DNA of 64,000 nucleotides, taken from Aquiflexum lacus. Lineage in GTDB: Bacteria; Bacteroidota; Bacteroidia; Cytophagales; Cyclobacteriaceae. Each line of letters starts with the position of its first letter. Position 1 is the first letter of the stretch. Under the pieces are notes generated by a model. The model was not told the origin of the DNA, searched no databases, and saw only the letters and a list, made by a program, of their open reading frames with translations. Made by a program: the position numbers and the translations under genes. The stretch spans positions 62,001-126,000 of the forward strand of contig NZ_JABFHF010000017.1 in the NCBI RefSeq assembly GCF_015476655.1. The letters are read 5' to 3'. Shown piece after piece: positions 53,044 through 61,411 of the stretch.

Positions 53044-53201
53044 TGCTTCTCGAGATTTGCAATCTCGAGAACAGATAAATCGGAATTTGTAATTCCGATC
53101 GTTTATTCAGTAAGTAACATCGGGATCACAAAACCCAATATGGAGTTGGGATTACAAATCCCATTTATCTGGATTCGGCATTTCAAATACCGAATAGCAG
53201 G
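53044..53201. repeat. Hairpin-cluster element, copy A (intact)
   Basis: Four clear hairpins share a rule, a stem that closes on ATT-nnn-AAT: 53048-53070 (TCTCGAGATT, 10 bp), 53079-53099 (ATCGGAATT, 9 bp), 53147-53163 (TGGGATT, 7 bp) and 53173-53195 (ATTCGGCATT, one mismatch). A fifth, imperfect one lies at about 53121-53136. Element copy B at 63683 shares the block order with the same flanking words. It fills the spacer between the response regulator promoter and the fusion gene. Confidence 0.85.
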
Positions 53202-53208
53202 ATATTTC

Positions 53209-55065
53209 CTAGTCCTTAAAGGCGGGAAGCAAATGTTCCCAAATCAGATTGAGTTCTGACTGCATATTTGGAATATTGGCGGTGGTTACGATTACTGCAT
53301 TCTTTTCTGGAAGAATCAGAATAAACTGTCCATTCAGCCCGTCTGCCCGATAAGAGTTGTGACGGCTTCGCCAAAGCTGATAACCATAACCCTGCATCCA
53401 ATCAGAATCCGTGGTAGTAACTTTCAGATTTTCTTTTTTTACTCCTGCTGGCAAGGACTGAACCTGAGCAATTGTGGCCTCATCAAACCAGGACTCTGGA
53501 AGTAGCTGTTTGCCGTTCCATTGTCCTTTTTGCAAATAAAACAGTCCCAATTTGGCCATATCCTCAGTTTTTACTTTGAGGCCCCAACCACCGATTTGGA
53601 TTCCTTGAGGACTTTCATCCCAAGTAGCGCCCACGATGCCCAATGGTCTGAATAGCCTTGGCTGTAAATAGTCCATAATCTGCTTTCCTGTTACTTTTGT
53701 GATGATTGCTGAAAGCATATAAGTAGCCAAACTGTTGTAAACAAACTGATTACCCGGCTCGTGTTCCATAGGAAAAGCCAAAAATCCTTCCACCCAATCA
53801 AGATCTTTACTTTTTTCTCTCAATGCACCTGTAGGATCCACATCGTGCCCCACAGTCATGGTCAGTAAATGCCTGATTTCAAGTGCCTGAAGATTCGGGC
53901 TGATTTCTTTGGGGAGTTTGTCAGGAAAGAAAGAAATAACTTTATCTGATAGATTCATAACACCTTCCTGTAAGGCAAAGCCGACAGCAGTTGACGTGAA
54001 GGTCTTGCTGACGGAATACATGACATGGGTCTTGTTTGCGGCATTTTCCCCAAACCATTGCTCATAGACCACTTTTCCGTTTCTAAGAATCATCAGGCTG
54101 TGCAGGTCTTGTTCCTCTGATTTTACTGCTTGAAGGTATTCTGAAATGGCTTGGGCATTGATTTTCTCTTTTTCAGGATCACTTCGGGGTAAGGCTTTGG
54201 TTAAAGTAATGAAATTGATCAGTTCAATTCCATTTTTGGAAACCGATTCCTTTACATTTTCACTTGTCCAAGTATCCGTGACTCCCTGTCTGTCCATTGC
54301 CACATCTTCATAACCTATATGGCCAACCCCTTGCATTTCTACATTGTCATAGGAAGGGTGGTCAACAAACATGTAGGATTTTCCGGCTTCAAGTTTTTCC
54401 AACATCCTGATAAAAGAAGCCTCCTTTTCAGCTGAAGTTGCTTTTGGTCCATCGTAGCTTACTCCTGATAGCCCCAATTGCTGATTGAGCTCCCGACTCA
54501 TTACCGGAAGGTCATATTCCTTAGACAATTTGGAAACCATTTTGGTGACGTCAGGATGAAATCCCGTAGATCCCATATGGCCTGAAAGGTGGCTGATTTG
54601 GGGCACATGCTTCAAAGCAAAATCTATCTGTGCCCGGAATTCCTGTTCAATTTCTTCCAATTTCCATTGATTCTGGGTAATTGCCAGTCCGGGATAATTT
54701 TTATTCGAACCCATCATCGGTAAAAAATAACCATCAGCGTCCATAAGACTGGGGCAATTGGTCAAGGGCCGCCATTTGATACCGTCCCATTCACTGGTGA
54801 TGACCAAATGTAGCCCCACATCAATTCCGGTATTTTTCTTTAGCATTTGAGCAGCTTCTGGAAACCAGGGTGTCACCACCATCAACTCAATGGAAGTTTC
54901 TACTCCGTTGACGAAGGTTTCTATACTGGCCAAATTGGCGGAACGGGAAGAACCCATATCATCGCCCCTTACAATCAATCTTGGTCCCGAAGTTTGCTGA
55001 CCATAAGCAAAAAGGGAAATCAGGGTTAATAATAGAAGTGAAGTGGATTTTTTGATATTGTGCAT
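53209..55065 (-). CDS. ChbG/YdjC-type deacetylase fused to serine beta-lactamase-like hydrolase
   Basis: 618 residues from ATG 55063-55065 (MHNIKKSTSLLLLTLISLFAYGQ, a good signal peptide). Residues about 25-290 are a ChbG/HpnK-type carbohydrate deacetylase, with metal-site motifs RGDDMGSS, DVGLHLVI and SHLSGHMGSTGFHP. Residues about 300-618 are an S12 serine hydrolase: SxxK in YSVSKTFTSTAVGF, a Tyr motif in FVYNSLATYML, and a final GLNGQFILILPEKN. Both catalytic sets seem intact. The protein is secreted and may trim glycan or peptidoglycan-like substrates; the partner chemistry is unknown. Confidence 0.88.
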   Translation of the reverse strand: MHNIKKSTSLLLLTLISLFAYGQQTSGPRLIVRGDDMGSSRSANLASIETFVNGVETSIELMVVTPWFPEAAQMLKKNTGIDVGLHLVITSEWDGIKWRPLTNCPSLMDADGYFLPMMGSNKNYPGLAITQNQWKLEEIEQEFRAQIDFALKHVPQISHLSGHMGSTGFHPDVTKMVSKLSKEYDLPVMSRELNQQLGLSGVSYDGPKATSAEKEASFIRMLEKLEAGKSYMFVDHPSYDNVEMQGVGHIGYEDVAMDRQGVTDTWTSENVKESVSKNGIELINFITLTKALPRSDPEKEKINAQAISEYLQAVKSEEQDLHSLMILRNGKVVYEQWFGENAANKTHVMYSVSKTFTSTAVGFALQEGVMNLSDKVISFFPDKLPKEISPNLQALEIRHLLTMTVGHDVDPTGALREKSKDLDWVEGFLAFPMEHEPGNQFVYNSLATYMLSAIITKVTGKQIMDYLQPRLFRPLGIVGATWDESPQGIQIGGWGLKVKTEDMAKLGLFYLQKGQWNGKQLLPESWFDEATIAQVQSLPAGVKKENLKVTTTDSDWMQGYGYQLWRSRHNSYRADGLNGQFILILPEKNAVIVTTANIPNMQSELNLIWEHLLPAFKD

Positions 55066-55252
55066 AGTTGGTCTTTTTGGGAGGATGTAAAATAGCAAAT
55101 TTCAGTAAGGGTTTTGTCTGTTTTTTGGATATGTTTTATAATTCTAATGATAGCATCTGTATTTTTAACAAACGAATGAAATACATAAATTAAATCTTAT
55201 TGGCATTATCTGAATATAAATCCTACGACCCAACTAATATAAAAGCTTGCCT

Positions 55253-55804
55253 ATGAAACTTTTCGAAGAACAAACCGAAAAATTGATCAATACTATAAAA
55301 GTCCGATTTCAGGAAAATTCAATCCGTCATCAAGGAATTGAATGGGTTGAAGTAGAGGCAAAGCTTAGGGCCAATGCCAATAAACTATGGTCTTTGAATG
55401 AAATGGAAATCACAGAAGGAGAACCCGATGTGGTCGGAAAAGATGAGAAGACAGGAGAGATTGTTTTTGTGGATTGTGCTACGGAAAGTCCTAAAGGCCG
55501 TAGAAGTGTATGCTATGACCAGGATGCTCTGGAATCCAGGAAAGCATACAAACCCAAAAACAGTGCATTGGGTATGGCATTAGAAATGGGTATAAAGATT
55601 TTGAATGAGGAAGAGTTAAGAGATTTGCAGGGATTGGGTAATTTTGATACGAAGACTTCAAGTTGGGTTGAAACCCCGCCTGAGATCAGAAAGCTTGGAG
55701 GAGCCATTTTCGGGGATTGGCGATTTGGTCGGGTCTTCATTTATCACAATGGTGCTGAATCATATTATGGTGCTAGAGGATTTAGAGGTATGTTGAAGGT
55801 TTGA
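55253..55804 (+). CDS. DUF4256 protein
   Basis: 183 residues from ATG 55253 (MKLFEEQTEKLINTIKVRFQ); the in-frame TTG at 55247 adds two residues. Very conserved family text is present: GIEWVEVEAKLRANANKLWSLNEME, TEGEPDVVGKDEKTGEIVFVDCA, SPKGRRSVCYDQDALESRK and AESYYGARGFRGML. Function unknown; no signal peptide. It is followed by the DUF2200 gene after 141 bp. Confidence 0.9.
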   Translation: MKLFEEQTEKLINTIKVRFQENSIRHQGIEWVEVEAKLRANANKLWSLNEMEITEGEPDVVGKDEKTGEIVFVDCATESPKGRRSVCYDQDALESRKAYKPKNSALGMALEMGIKILNEEELRDLQGLGNFDTKTSSWVETPPEIRKLGGAIFGDWRFGRVFIYHNGAESYYGARGFRGMLKV

Positions 55805-55945
55805 GATGGCTTAATCCTTCTGACGGTCAAAAGGTTTTTCAGATTCACCTTTTACCAAAATCAATAAATTTTTAAATGGATAACGTAAAGGATAAAAAAA
55901 GTAAAGATCAATGATTAAATCTTAAAAAAAACCACAATACAAGAT

Positions 55946-56311
55946 ATGAAAGCAAGCGAAACACACCATGAGCGAATGGCAAATATGACCTTTGGTTCGG
56001 TATATCCACATTACGTTACCAAAATCGAGAAAAAAGGCAGAACAAAAGAAGAATTGCACCAAGTCATAGAATGGCTGACAGGTTTCGATAAAGTAAAAGT
56101 TCAAAGCCTTATCGACCAACAGGCAACCTTTGAATCGTTTTTCCAACAGGCTAAATTGAACCAAAATGCACACCTGATCACAGGGATGATATGTGGTTAC
56201 CGAATAGAGGACATCGACAACGCATTAACACAGAAAGTCAGGTACCTGGATAAGTTGGTCGATGAACTTGCGAAGGGAAAGAAAATGGAGAAAATATTGC
56301 GGGAAGGGTAG
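55946..56311 (+). CDS. DUF2200 protein
   Basis: 121 residues, helical. The family pattern is clear: MTFGSVYPHYVTKIEKKGRTKEELHQVIEWLTGFD, then LNQNAHLITGMICGYRIEDIDNALTQKVRYLDKLVDELAKGKKMEKILR. Function unknown; no membrane segment or signal peptide. It belongs to a widely but patchily distributed family, so horizontal acquisition is possible but composition does not stand out. Confidence 0.9.
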   Translation: MKASETHHERMANMTFGSVYPHYVTKIEKKGRTKEELHQVIEWLTGFDKVKVQSLIDQQATFESFFQQAKLNQNAHLITGMICGYRIEDIDNALTQKVRYLDKLVDELAKGKKMEKILREG

Positions 56312-56492
56312 GGGCAAATCTCGCCATCACCGCCCAAGTAGCAATCAGAACCCATCTTAGGTCCTCCTAACTTCCAACAATTTCTATAAAAAGCATTCTA
56401 AACTCCCATATAGGCGGATCCTTAATATTTTTTTCCGTAACTGTGATAAAATCGAAATCTTTTCGACTAATGGTGTATACAACATAATCTAC

Positions 56493-56999
56493 ATGGGACC
56501 AGATTCTAAAATTTTGTTTGTTGCATTGATCCGACAAAACCAAGGAATTGTCAATAGCCTTTGTCGGCTCTATGCCAATTCCAATGAAGAAATGAAGGAT
56601 TACAGGCAGGATGTCCTTCTTTCACTTTGGAAAGCCTTTCCCAATTTCAAAGAGGAATCAAAAATCAGCACATGGATATATAGGGTTGCCCTCAATACGT
56701 TGATATCCATCCTCCGGAAAAAGAATCAAGGTATTCTGACTGAACCACTTTCAGAAGCTTTTGAGAAAAACCATTTTCAAAATATAGGTTCAGATGACGA
56801 CCTTTTGGTACTGCAGCAGGCAATTGGTTTTCTCAAACCCATGGACAAAGCAGTGGTAATCTTGTATCTGGAAGGGTACGACAATAGAGAGATATCCAAG
56901 ATGCTATCCATTTCGGAAACCAACGTCAGCACAAAAATGAACAGGATTAAAATCCAACTTAAAAAAACCGTAAAATCCCTACAAAATGAACCTCAATAG
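56493..56999 (+). CDS. Sigma-70-family (ECF-like) RNA polymerase sigma factor
   Basis: 168 residues. Region 2 is seen as NSNEEMKDYRQDVLLSLWKAFPNFKEESKISTWIYRVALNTLIS, and region 4 as DKAVVILYLEGYDNREISKMLSISETNVSTKMNRIKIQLKK. There is no region 1 or 3, as in ECF factors. The stop overlaps a small membrane protein gene by 14 bp, the arrangement of a sigma factor with its anti-sigma partner. Confidence 0.88.
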   Translation: MGPDSKILFVALIRQNQGIVNSLCRLYANSNEEMKDYRQDVLLSLWKAFPNFKEESKISTWIYRVALNTLISILRKKNQGILTEPLSEAFEKNHFQNIGSDDDLLVLQQAIGFLKPMDKAVVILYLEGYDNREISKMLSISETNVSTKMNRIKIQLKKTVKSLQNEPQ

Positions 57000-57189
57000 A
57001 TTAAAACCCTCATGGGATCAATTCAAGGTAATTAATGGATTGATGGATATTGAGGAATCAGAAATCCTTACCAGTATCGAAGCTGAATCCAAAAACAATC
57101 CACTAAAATTCATTTCCAAAAGGATTGTCCTAAATGCTTTTGCTTATTCATTATTAATTCTGGCATTAGGTGGAGGATGTTCTATTTAA
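56986..57189 (+). CDS. Small membrane protein, possible anti-sigma partner
   Basis: 67 residues. A hydrophilic N-terminal half (MNLNRLKPSWDQFKVINGLMDIEESEILTSIE) is followed by a membrane helix (NAFAYSLLILALGGG). The start overlaps the sigma factor by 14 bp and its end overlaps the lgt start by 20 bp, giving an unusually compressed trio. Position suggests an anti-sigma role, but this protein is shorter than typical zinc-binding anti-sigma domains and has no recognisable motif. A truncated anti-sigma factor is an alternative. Confidence 0.6.
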   Translation: MNLNRLKPSWDQFKVINGLMDIEESEILTSIEAESKNNPLKFISKRIVLNAFAYSLLILALGGGCSI

Positions 57190-58018
57190 GTTTGGCCTGA
57201 TTCCACTTTATATCAACTGGTCCCATGATGGCAGCATTATAGACTTGGGATTTTATGAATTGAGGATCTATTCTTTGTTGTTTGGATTGGGTTTTGTTTT
57301 TGGTTTTATCCTGTTGAAAAGACATTTCAGAAACGCATCATTGCCGGAAGAAAAACTGGACAACTTGCTTGTTTTCATAGGAATAGGCACTGTAATAGGC
57401 GCACGGCTTGGTCATTGTTTTTTTTATGAGTTTGACTATTATTTCCAAAATCCATTGGAGATACTGTTACCTTTCCGCTTTTATCCTGAATTTGAGGTTA
57501 CCGGTTTTCAGGGTTTGGCCAGTCATGGGGGTGCTATCGGGATTTTGGTCGCAGTATTCTTTTATTCAAAGAGTCAAGAAATTAATATCTATTGGGTTTT
57601 TGATAAACTAGCCTTGGCAGTGCCATTGGGATGTGGTTTTATTAGGCTGGGAAATCTATTCAATTCAGAGATGATTGGCCATCCCACAACAGTCCCATGG
57701 GCATTTATATTCCATTGGATTGATGCTATACCCCGACATCCGGGACAGCTTTACGAAGCATTGGCGTATTTTGCCATTTTCATTTTTTTGAACTTATTTT
57801 CAAACAAAATCAAAAAGGAAAACGGTTACCTATTCGGGCTTTTTTTGGTCCTGTTATTTTCTGCCAGGTTTCTTCTTGAATTTTTTAAAATCGACCAAGT
57901 TGGTTTTGAAGCAGGGATGATTTTGAATATGGGGCAGATCCTGAGTTTACCATTTATTTTTGCAGGTATTTTTTTAATGAGAAAGAAAAACCATGACCTG
58001 GAAAAACTTTCCTTCTAA
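57170..58018 (+). CDS. lgt: Phosphatidylglycerol:prolipoprotein diacylglyceryl transferase
   Basis: 282 residues, polytopic. The Lgt signature lies in GCGFIRLGNLFNSEMIG (Arg-x-Gly-Asn ... Asn-x-Glu), with the conserved His in SHGGAIG and RHPGQLYEAL. It adds the diacylglyceryl group to the lipobox Cys of prolipoproteins, such as the several encoded in this window. The only sensible start is GTG 57170, inside the small upstream gene. No Lgt partner is nearby. A possible terminator palindrome follows at 58049. Confidence 0.92.
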   Translation: MEDVLFKFGLIPLYINWSHDGSIIDLGFYELRIYSLLFGLGFVFGFILLKRHFRNASLPEEKLDNLLVFIGIGTVIGARLGHCFFYEFDYYFQNPLEILLPFRFYPEFEVTGFQGLASHGGAIGILVAVFFYSKSQEINIYWVFDKLALAVPLGCGFIRLGNLFNSEMIGHPTTVPWAFIFHWIDAIPRHPGQLYEALAYFAIFIFLNLFSNKIKKENGYLFGLFLVLLFSARFLLEFFKIDQVGFEAGMILNMGQILSLPFIFAGIFLMRKKNHDLEKLSF

Positions 58019-58048
58019 TAAATCCACCTTCCACCAATTAATCCTGCA

Positions 58049-58064
58049 AAACAAAGCTTTGTTT
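58049..58064. terminator. Perfect palindrome after lgt, possible terminator
   Basis: AAACAAAGCTTTGTTT is a 16-nt perfect palindrome with no loop bases beyond the centre. As RNA it would need to open at least two central pairs; a T-rich stretch follows at about 58073. Weak support. Confidence 0.35.
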
Positions 58065-58105
58065 GTGTAAGACTTTTTTAGTGAAAAAAGGTGTCTTTTC
58101 TAGTG

Positions 58106-58369
58106 ATGGCGATTCAACCTATTATACAGTCAACTATTGCAGGAGCTTCTGTCATGACACTTTTCAGTTATCTGATTTCTGAAAAGAAGGAAGAGAACTT
58201 TAGAGAACCTCTTGTATTGGCCGATTTAATATCAAGGCTATTTCCCACCATGCGAAAATCAGATGCAGCTGTGGAAGGTTGGTTGTTACATTTTCTTTCC
58301 GGTCTTGGCTTTTTTGCTGATTCCCATTTTATCAATCTCCTCAGATTCAGTATTTCCTTCCGGTGTTGA
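58106..58369 (+). pseudogene. Truncated small membrane protein gene
   Basis: ATG at 58106 begins MAIQPIIQSTIAGASVMTLFSYLISEKKEENFREPLVLADLISRLFP ... AAVEGWLLHFLSGLGF and resembles the N-terminal half of a conserved Bacteroidota membrane protein. After that the frame runs into residues with no family character and stops at 58369, overlapping an antisense ORF. The second half seems to be missing; I call it a truncated gene with moderate confidence. Confidence 0.45.
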
Positions 58370-58504
58370 TTTTGATGGATCAGGAGATACAAATTCCTCG
58401 GCTGGTTTGGTTACGTTTTTTTTCGGACCTTTTTCCAAAAGATCTCCAAAAGTGCTTTCTTCGGCTTTAGCGGGATATTCGGAATCTTTTTTTGAGGGTT
58501 TCAT
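58286..58504 (-). CDS. Small hydrophilic Lys/Glu/Pro-rich protein, hypothetical
   Basis: 72 residues starting MKPSKKDSEYPAKAEESTFGD, rich in Lys, Glu, Pro and Ser and with no hydrophobic segment, so probably disordered. Proteins of this kind (short, MKP/MK-S-K starts, YPAK) occur in Cytophagales, but I cannot name a family. It overlaps the truncated plus-strand gene by 84 bp, so at most one of the two is real; the amino-acid composition favours this one. Confidence 0.4.
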   Translation of the reverse strand: MKPSKKDSEYPAKAEESTFGDLLEKGPKKNVTKPAEEFVSPDPSKSTPEGNTESEEIDKMGISKKAKTGKKM

Positions 58505-58534
58505 ATATTTTTAGGAATTGATTTTAATGTGAAT

Positions 58535-58900
58535 TTAGGAAGCTGGATTTTGCAATAACAATAAGTAAATTATCATTCCCCATTTTACATACACAGGTTT
58601 ATAGTTGAAATAGAACAATGAAGAACGCAGCTGTAAAGAAAAACCTTTCATGTATTCTATGTCTTTTTCAAGGTAAACCTGTAGGGTTTTCATGTTGGTT
58701 GATTTTAGTTCACTTCCAATTTGCTGAAGGGAGCATTCATACAGCGCTAATGATGATAGGCTATTAACTGGTAAATTCAGTCTGATTTGGTAAAGATATT
58801 ACTGATGCAGACTAATTCTATTACAAATTTCGGATTCAAGTTTGTAGAATTGATTGTAAGTATTGACTTCCAACATCCAATAGGTGGACATTGAATTCAT
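58535..58900 (-). pseudogene. Open frame with a single internal stop, possible pseudogene
   Basis: The frame from ATG at 58898-58900 (MNSMSTYWMLEVNTYNQFYK) has one TAA at codon 34 and then continues 87 codons (YLYQIRLNLPVNS ... MKTLQVYLEKDIEYMKGFS ... IIYLLLLQNPAS) to the TAA at 58535-58537. One stop in a 122-codon frame in AT-rich DNA suggests a recently broken gene, but no family is recognised, so chance is possible. Confidence 0.3.
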
Positions 58901-59369
58901 ATGAGTTGGATCTCGATATTACCTAAATGCATTTAAGATTTCTTGGTATTAGTCCCGACCATCAACTGCAATATGGTTCTGATGATTTCAATAAAAGTGA
59001 GAACTGTAAACTTGAATATTTTGATCCATATTCTGAAAAAAGGTCGAAATATCTTTAGTAAACTAGGATTTTGCCTTTTGTTGGTGGATTTGCTTTTGAT
59101 TTTGGAAGGACCTATTGTGGGTTGATCAAATTCAGAATTCGAAGGTATCATATTCATAGTCTAGTTGGTTTAGTTGAAATATATAGTGTTCAATTATCGG
59201 ACCGAAAAAGTCAATCAATAATCACAATAATTTTGGGGATATCCATTGTACTTATTAAATTGATTGTTGTGCTTTTTTTTGATGAGGTATCTTCTGCATA
59301 GAATTTGTACAGCCAAATGGGCGAATAATTAAAGGGTATATCTCCGGTGAAAAGCAATATTGAATCAAA
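58901..59369. other. 469-bp stretch without a recognised gene
   Basis: Two overlapping short frames (58943 and 59071, plus strand) encode hydrophobic, low-diversity residues in different frames; together they could be a frameshifted membrane protein, but no motif supports it. The antiporter promoter should lie near its right end. Confidence 0.4.
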
Positions 59370-60674
59370 ATGGAATTTTTAGACAATTTAGAGTTTTTCG
59401 CTACCTACAAAGTACTCTTGGTTTTATTTGGCTTAGCCATTCTTGTAGCTACCTATCTACCCAGATTTCTTTCTTCCTACCCGGTTTCGATGCCTATGAT
59501 ATTATTAGCTTTAGGCTTGATTTCAAGTTTAATTCCATTGGACATTGACCTTGAATTCATGTATTCCAAGACTAATGTATTAGAAACTGTAACTGAAATC
59601 GCAGTCATTATTGCCCTGATGGAGGCGGGGCTTAAGATTGATAGGCTGTTTGGTTGGAAATCATGGAGAATACCCTGGAGATTATTAGGCATTACCATGA
59701 TCCTCACCATTTTGCTGATTTGGCTTGCGGGCTGGTGGATTGGGGGACTAGTCCCGGCAACAGCTTTGCTGTTGGGTGCTGTGACCGCCCCGACCGATCC
59801 TGTCTTGGCAGGTGATATCCAAGTCGGAGGCCCTAATAAAGGCGCCAAAGATGAAGAGTCAGGAAAAGACGAGGATGAACCAAACCGGCCTGAAGATGAG
59901 GTGAGGTTTTCTCTTACCTCAGAAGCAGGATTAAATGATGGTTTGGCATTTCCATTTACCTACCTGGCTATTTTTGTTGCAGGAACAGGTTTTAGCCAGG
60001 AATTGGTATGGTCTTGGTTAGCCACGCACGTCATTTACAAAATTGCTGTTGGTTTGGCCATAGGATATTTCGGGGGTCGGTTTGCCGGTAAGTATTTGCT
60101 TTCAGTTTCAGCATATAGTGATTTTTCCAAAACAATATCCGGATTAGCCTCCCTGGCACTGACTCTCATGCTTTACGGAATAGCAGAATTACTGGCAGGA
60201 TATGGTTTTATTGCCGTTTTTGTTGGTGCTTTAGCTTTGAGGAGACTTGATCCTGGTCATTTGCATCATGCTAACCTCCATTTATTTATTGAAAAGGCAC
60301 AACGGATAATGACCAGTGGATTGATTTTAACTTTTGGTATGATTATCGGCTTAGGCTTCTTGGCTGAAATTACAGCCATTGAAGTGGTTATTGCCTTGGT
60401 AATTGTATTTTTAATTAGGCCTTTATCCGGGATGGTTGGACTTATAGGTTCAGGCCTTCCCAAAAAAGAAATCGGAGCGATCAGTTTCCTTGGACTTAGG
60501 GGAATCGGTTCTTTGTATTATTTTTATTACGCGATAAATATCCAAGAATTTGAAGGTCAACAGGCAGTGTTAAATATCTTGATGTTGACTATCCTCTTTT
60601 CAATTGTAATTCATGGATTCTTGGCCCCCATAATCATGAAAAAACTTGATTCAGGAACCGCTCGATTGGACTAA
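59370..60674 (+). CDS. CPA1-type cation:proton antiporter
   Basis: 434 residues with about 12 membrane segments. The cation-binding core is visible: LLGAVTAPTDPVLAGDIQ (TDPV) and the SEAGLNDGLAFPFTYLAIF motif, typical of NhaP/CPA1 antiporters. A charged loop (GAKDEESGKDEDEPNRPEDEV) sits between them. No C-terminal TrkA/RCK domain. It exchanges Na+ or K+ for H+ across the inner membrane. The following small membrane gene is 130 bp away. Confidence 0.9.
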   Translation: MEFLDNLEFFATYKVLLVLFGLAILVATYLPRFLSSYPVSMPMILLALGLISSLIPLDIDLEFMYSKTNVLETVTEIAVIIALMEAGLKIDRLFGWKSWRIPWRLLGITMILTILLIWLAGWWIGGLVPATALLLGAVTAPTDPVLAGDIQVGGPNKGAKDEESGKDEDEPNRPEDEVRFSLTSEAGLNDGLAFPFTYLAIFVAGTGFSQELVWSWLATHVIYKIAVGLAIGYFGGRFAGKYLLSVSAYSDFSKTISGLASLALTLMLYGIAELLAGYGFIAVFVGALALRRLDPGHLHHANLHLFIEKAQRIMTSGLILTFGMIIGLGFLAEITAIEVVIALVIVFLIRPLSGMVGLIGSGLPKKEIGAISFLGLRGIGSLYYFYYAINIQEFEGQQAVLNILMLTILFSIVIHGFLAPIIMKKLDSGTARLD

Positions 60675-60804
60675 TGCAATGATTACTAATACATAATCTG
60701 AAATTAAGAATTGTTTGACTAAATTTCAATTTGCATTACCAACAAACCCGTAAAATGGGGTTAATGTAAATTTTTTTTGGGACTAAATATAAAATCGAAA
60801 TCAA

Positions 60805-61197
60805 ATGAAAATCCGCCAAAACTCTTCCATCAAAATATTGATAGGCATTACTTTTTCTGCACTAATGCTTCATTTTTTGATCCTATTGAAAATAATTCCC
60901 TATGATATCGCTTGGGGAGGAAGGTTGACAACGGATCAGGAGATGTACACCTTTGAAACGATTTCGATTGTCATCAGTCTCTTTTTCATTTATGTACTTG
61001 CCCAAAAGGGGAATTTCGTAAGAGCTGTTTTTTCTGACAAAACACTATCAGCGATTCTGTGGATTTTCTTTGGCCTATTTGTACTGAATACTATTGGTAA
61101 TATTTTGGCCCAGACTACATTTGAAAAATGGTTTGCATTAGTGACATTAATCAATGCTTTTTTACTTTGGAGGATAAATAGGCCGGCTATTCGATAG
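60805..61197 (+). CDS. Small four-helix membrane protein, hypothetical
   Basis: 130 residues with four membrane segments: ILIGITFSALMLHFLILLKIIP, FETISIVISLFFIYVLAQ, AILWIFFGLFVLNTIGNILA and WFALVTLINAFLLWRIN. The conserved-looking IPYDIAWGGRLTTDQEMYTFE between helices 1 and 2 suggests a family of small integral membrane proteins common in Bacteroidota; function unknown. It stands alone. Confidence 0.75.
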   Translation: MKIRQNSSIKILIGITFSALMLHFLILLKIIPYDIAWGGRLTTDQEMYTFETISIVISLFFIYVLAQKGNFVRAVFSDKTLSAILWIFFGLFVLNTIGNILAQTTFEKWFALVTLINAFLLWRINRPAIR

Positions 61198-61411
61198 TAA
61201 GGTTGGTATTTTTTGATCAATTAAGGTTTCATAGAGAAATCAATATTGAAGGTTGGAAATGAGCCTGAATAGGATTATGTTTAAATAATGGATTCCAATC
61301 ACAGTAATTGTTATTAATCCTTTTGTAATCTCTGAATGTAAATTTCAGGGGTATTAACTAAACCGAAATGGTTGAACCAGAAAAATCAAAACCATTCTCC
61401 ATTAAATATCC

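Noticed and set aside
58943-59301. Two overlapping plus-strand hydrophobic ORFs
   Set aside because: Different frames, no start signals, no motif; at best a decayed gene.
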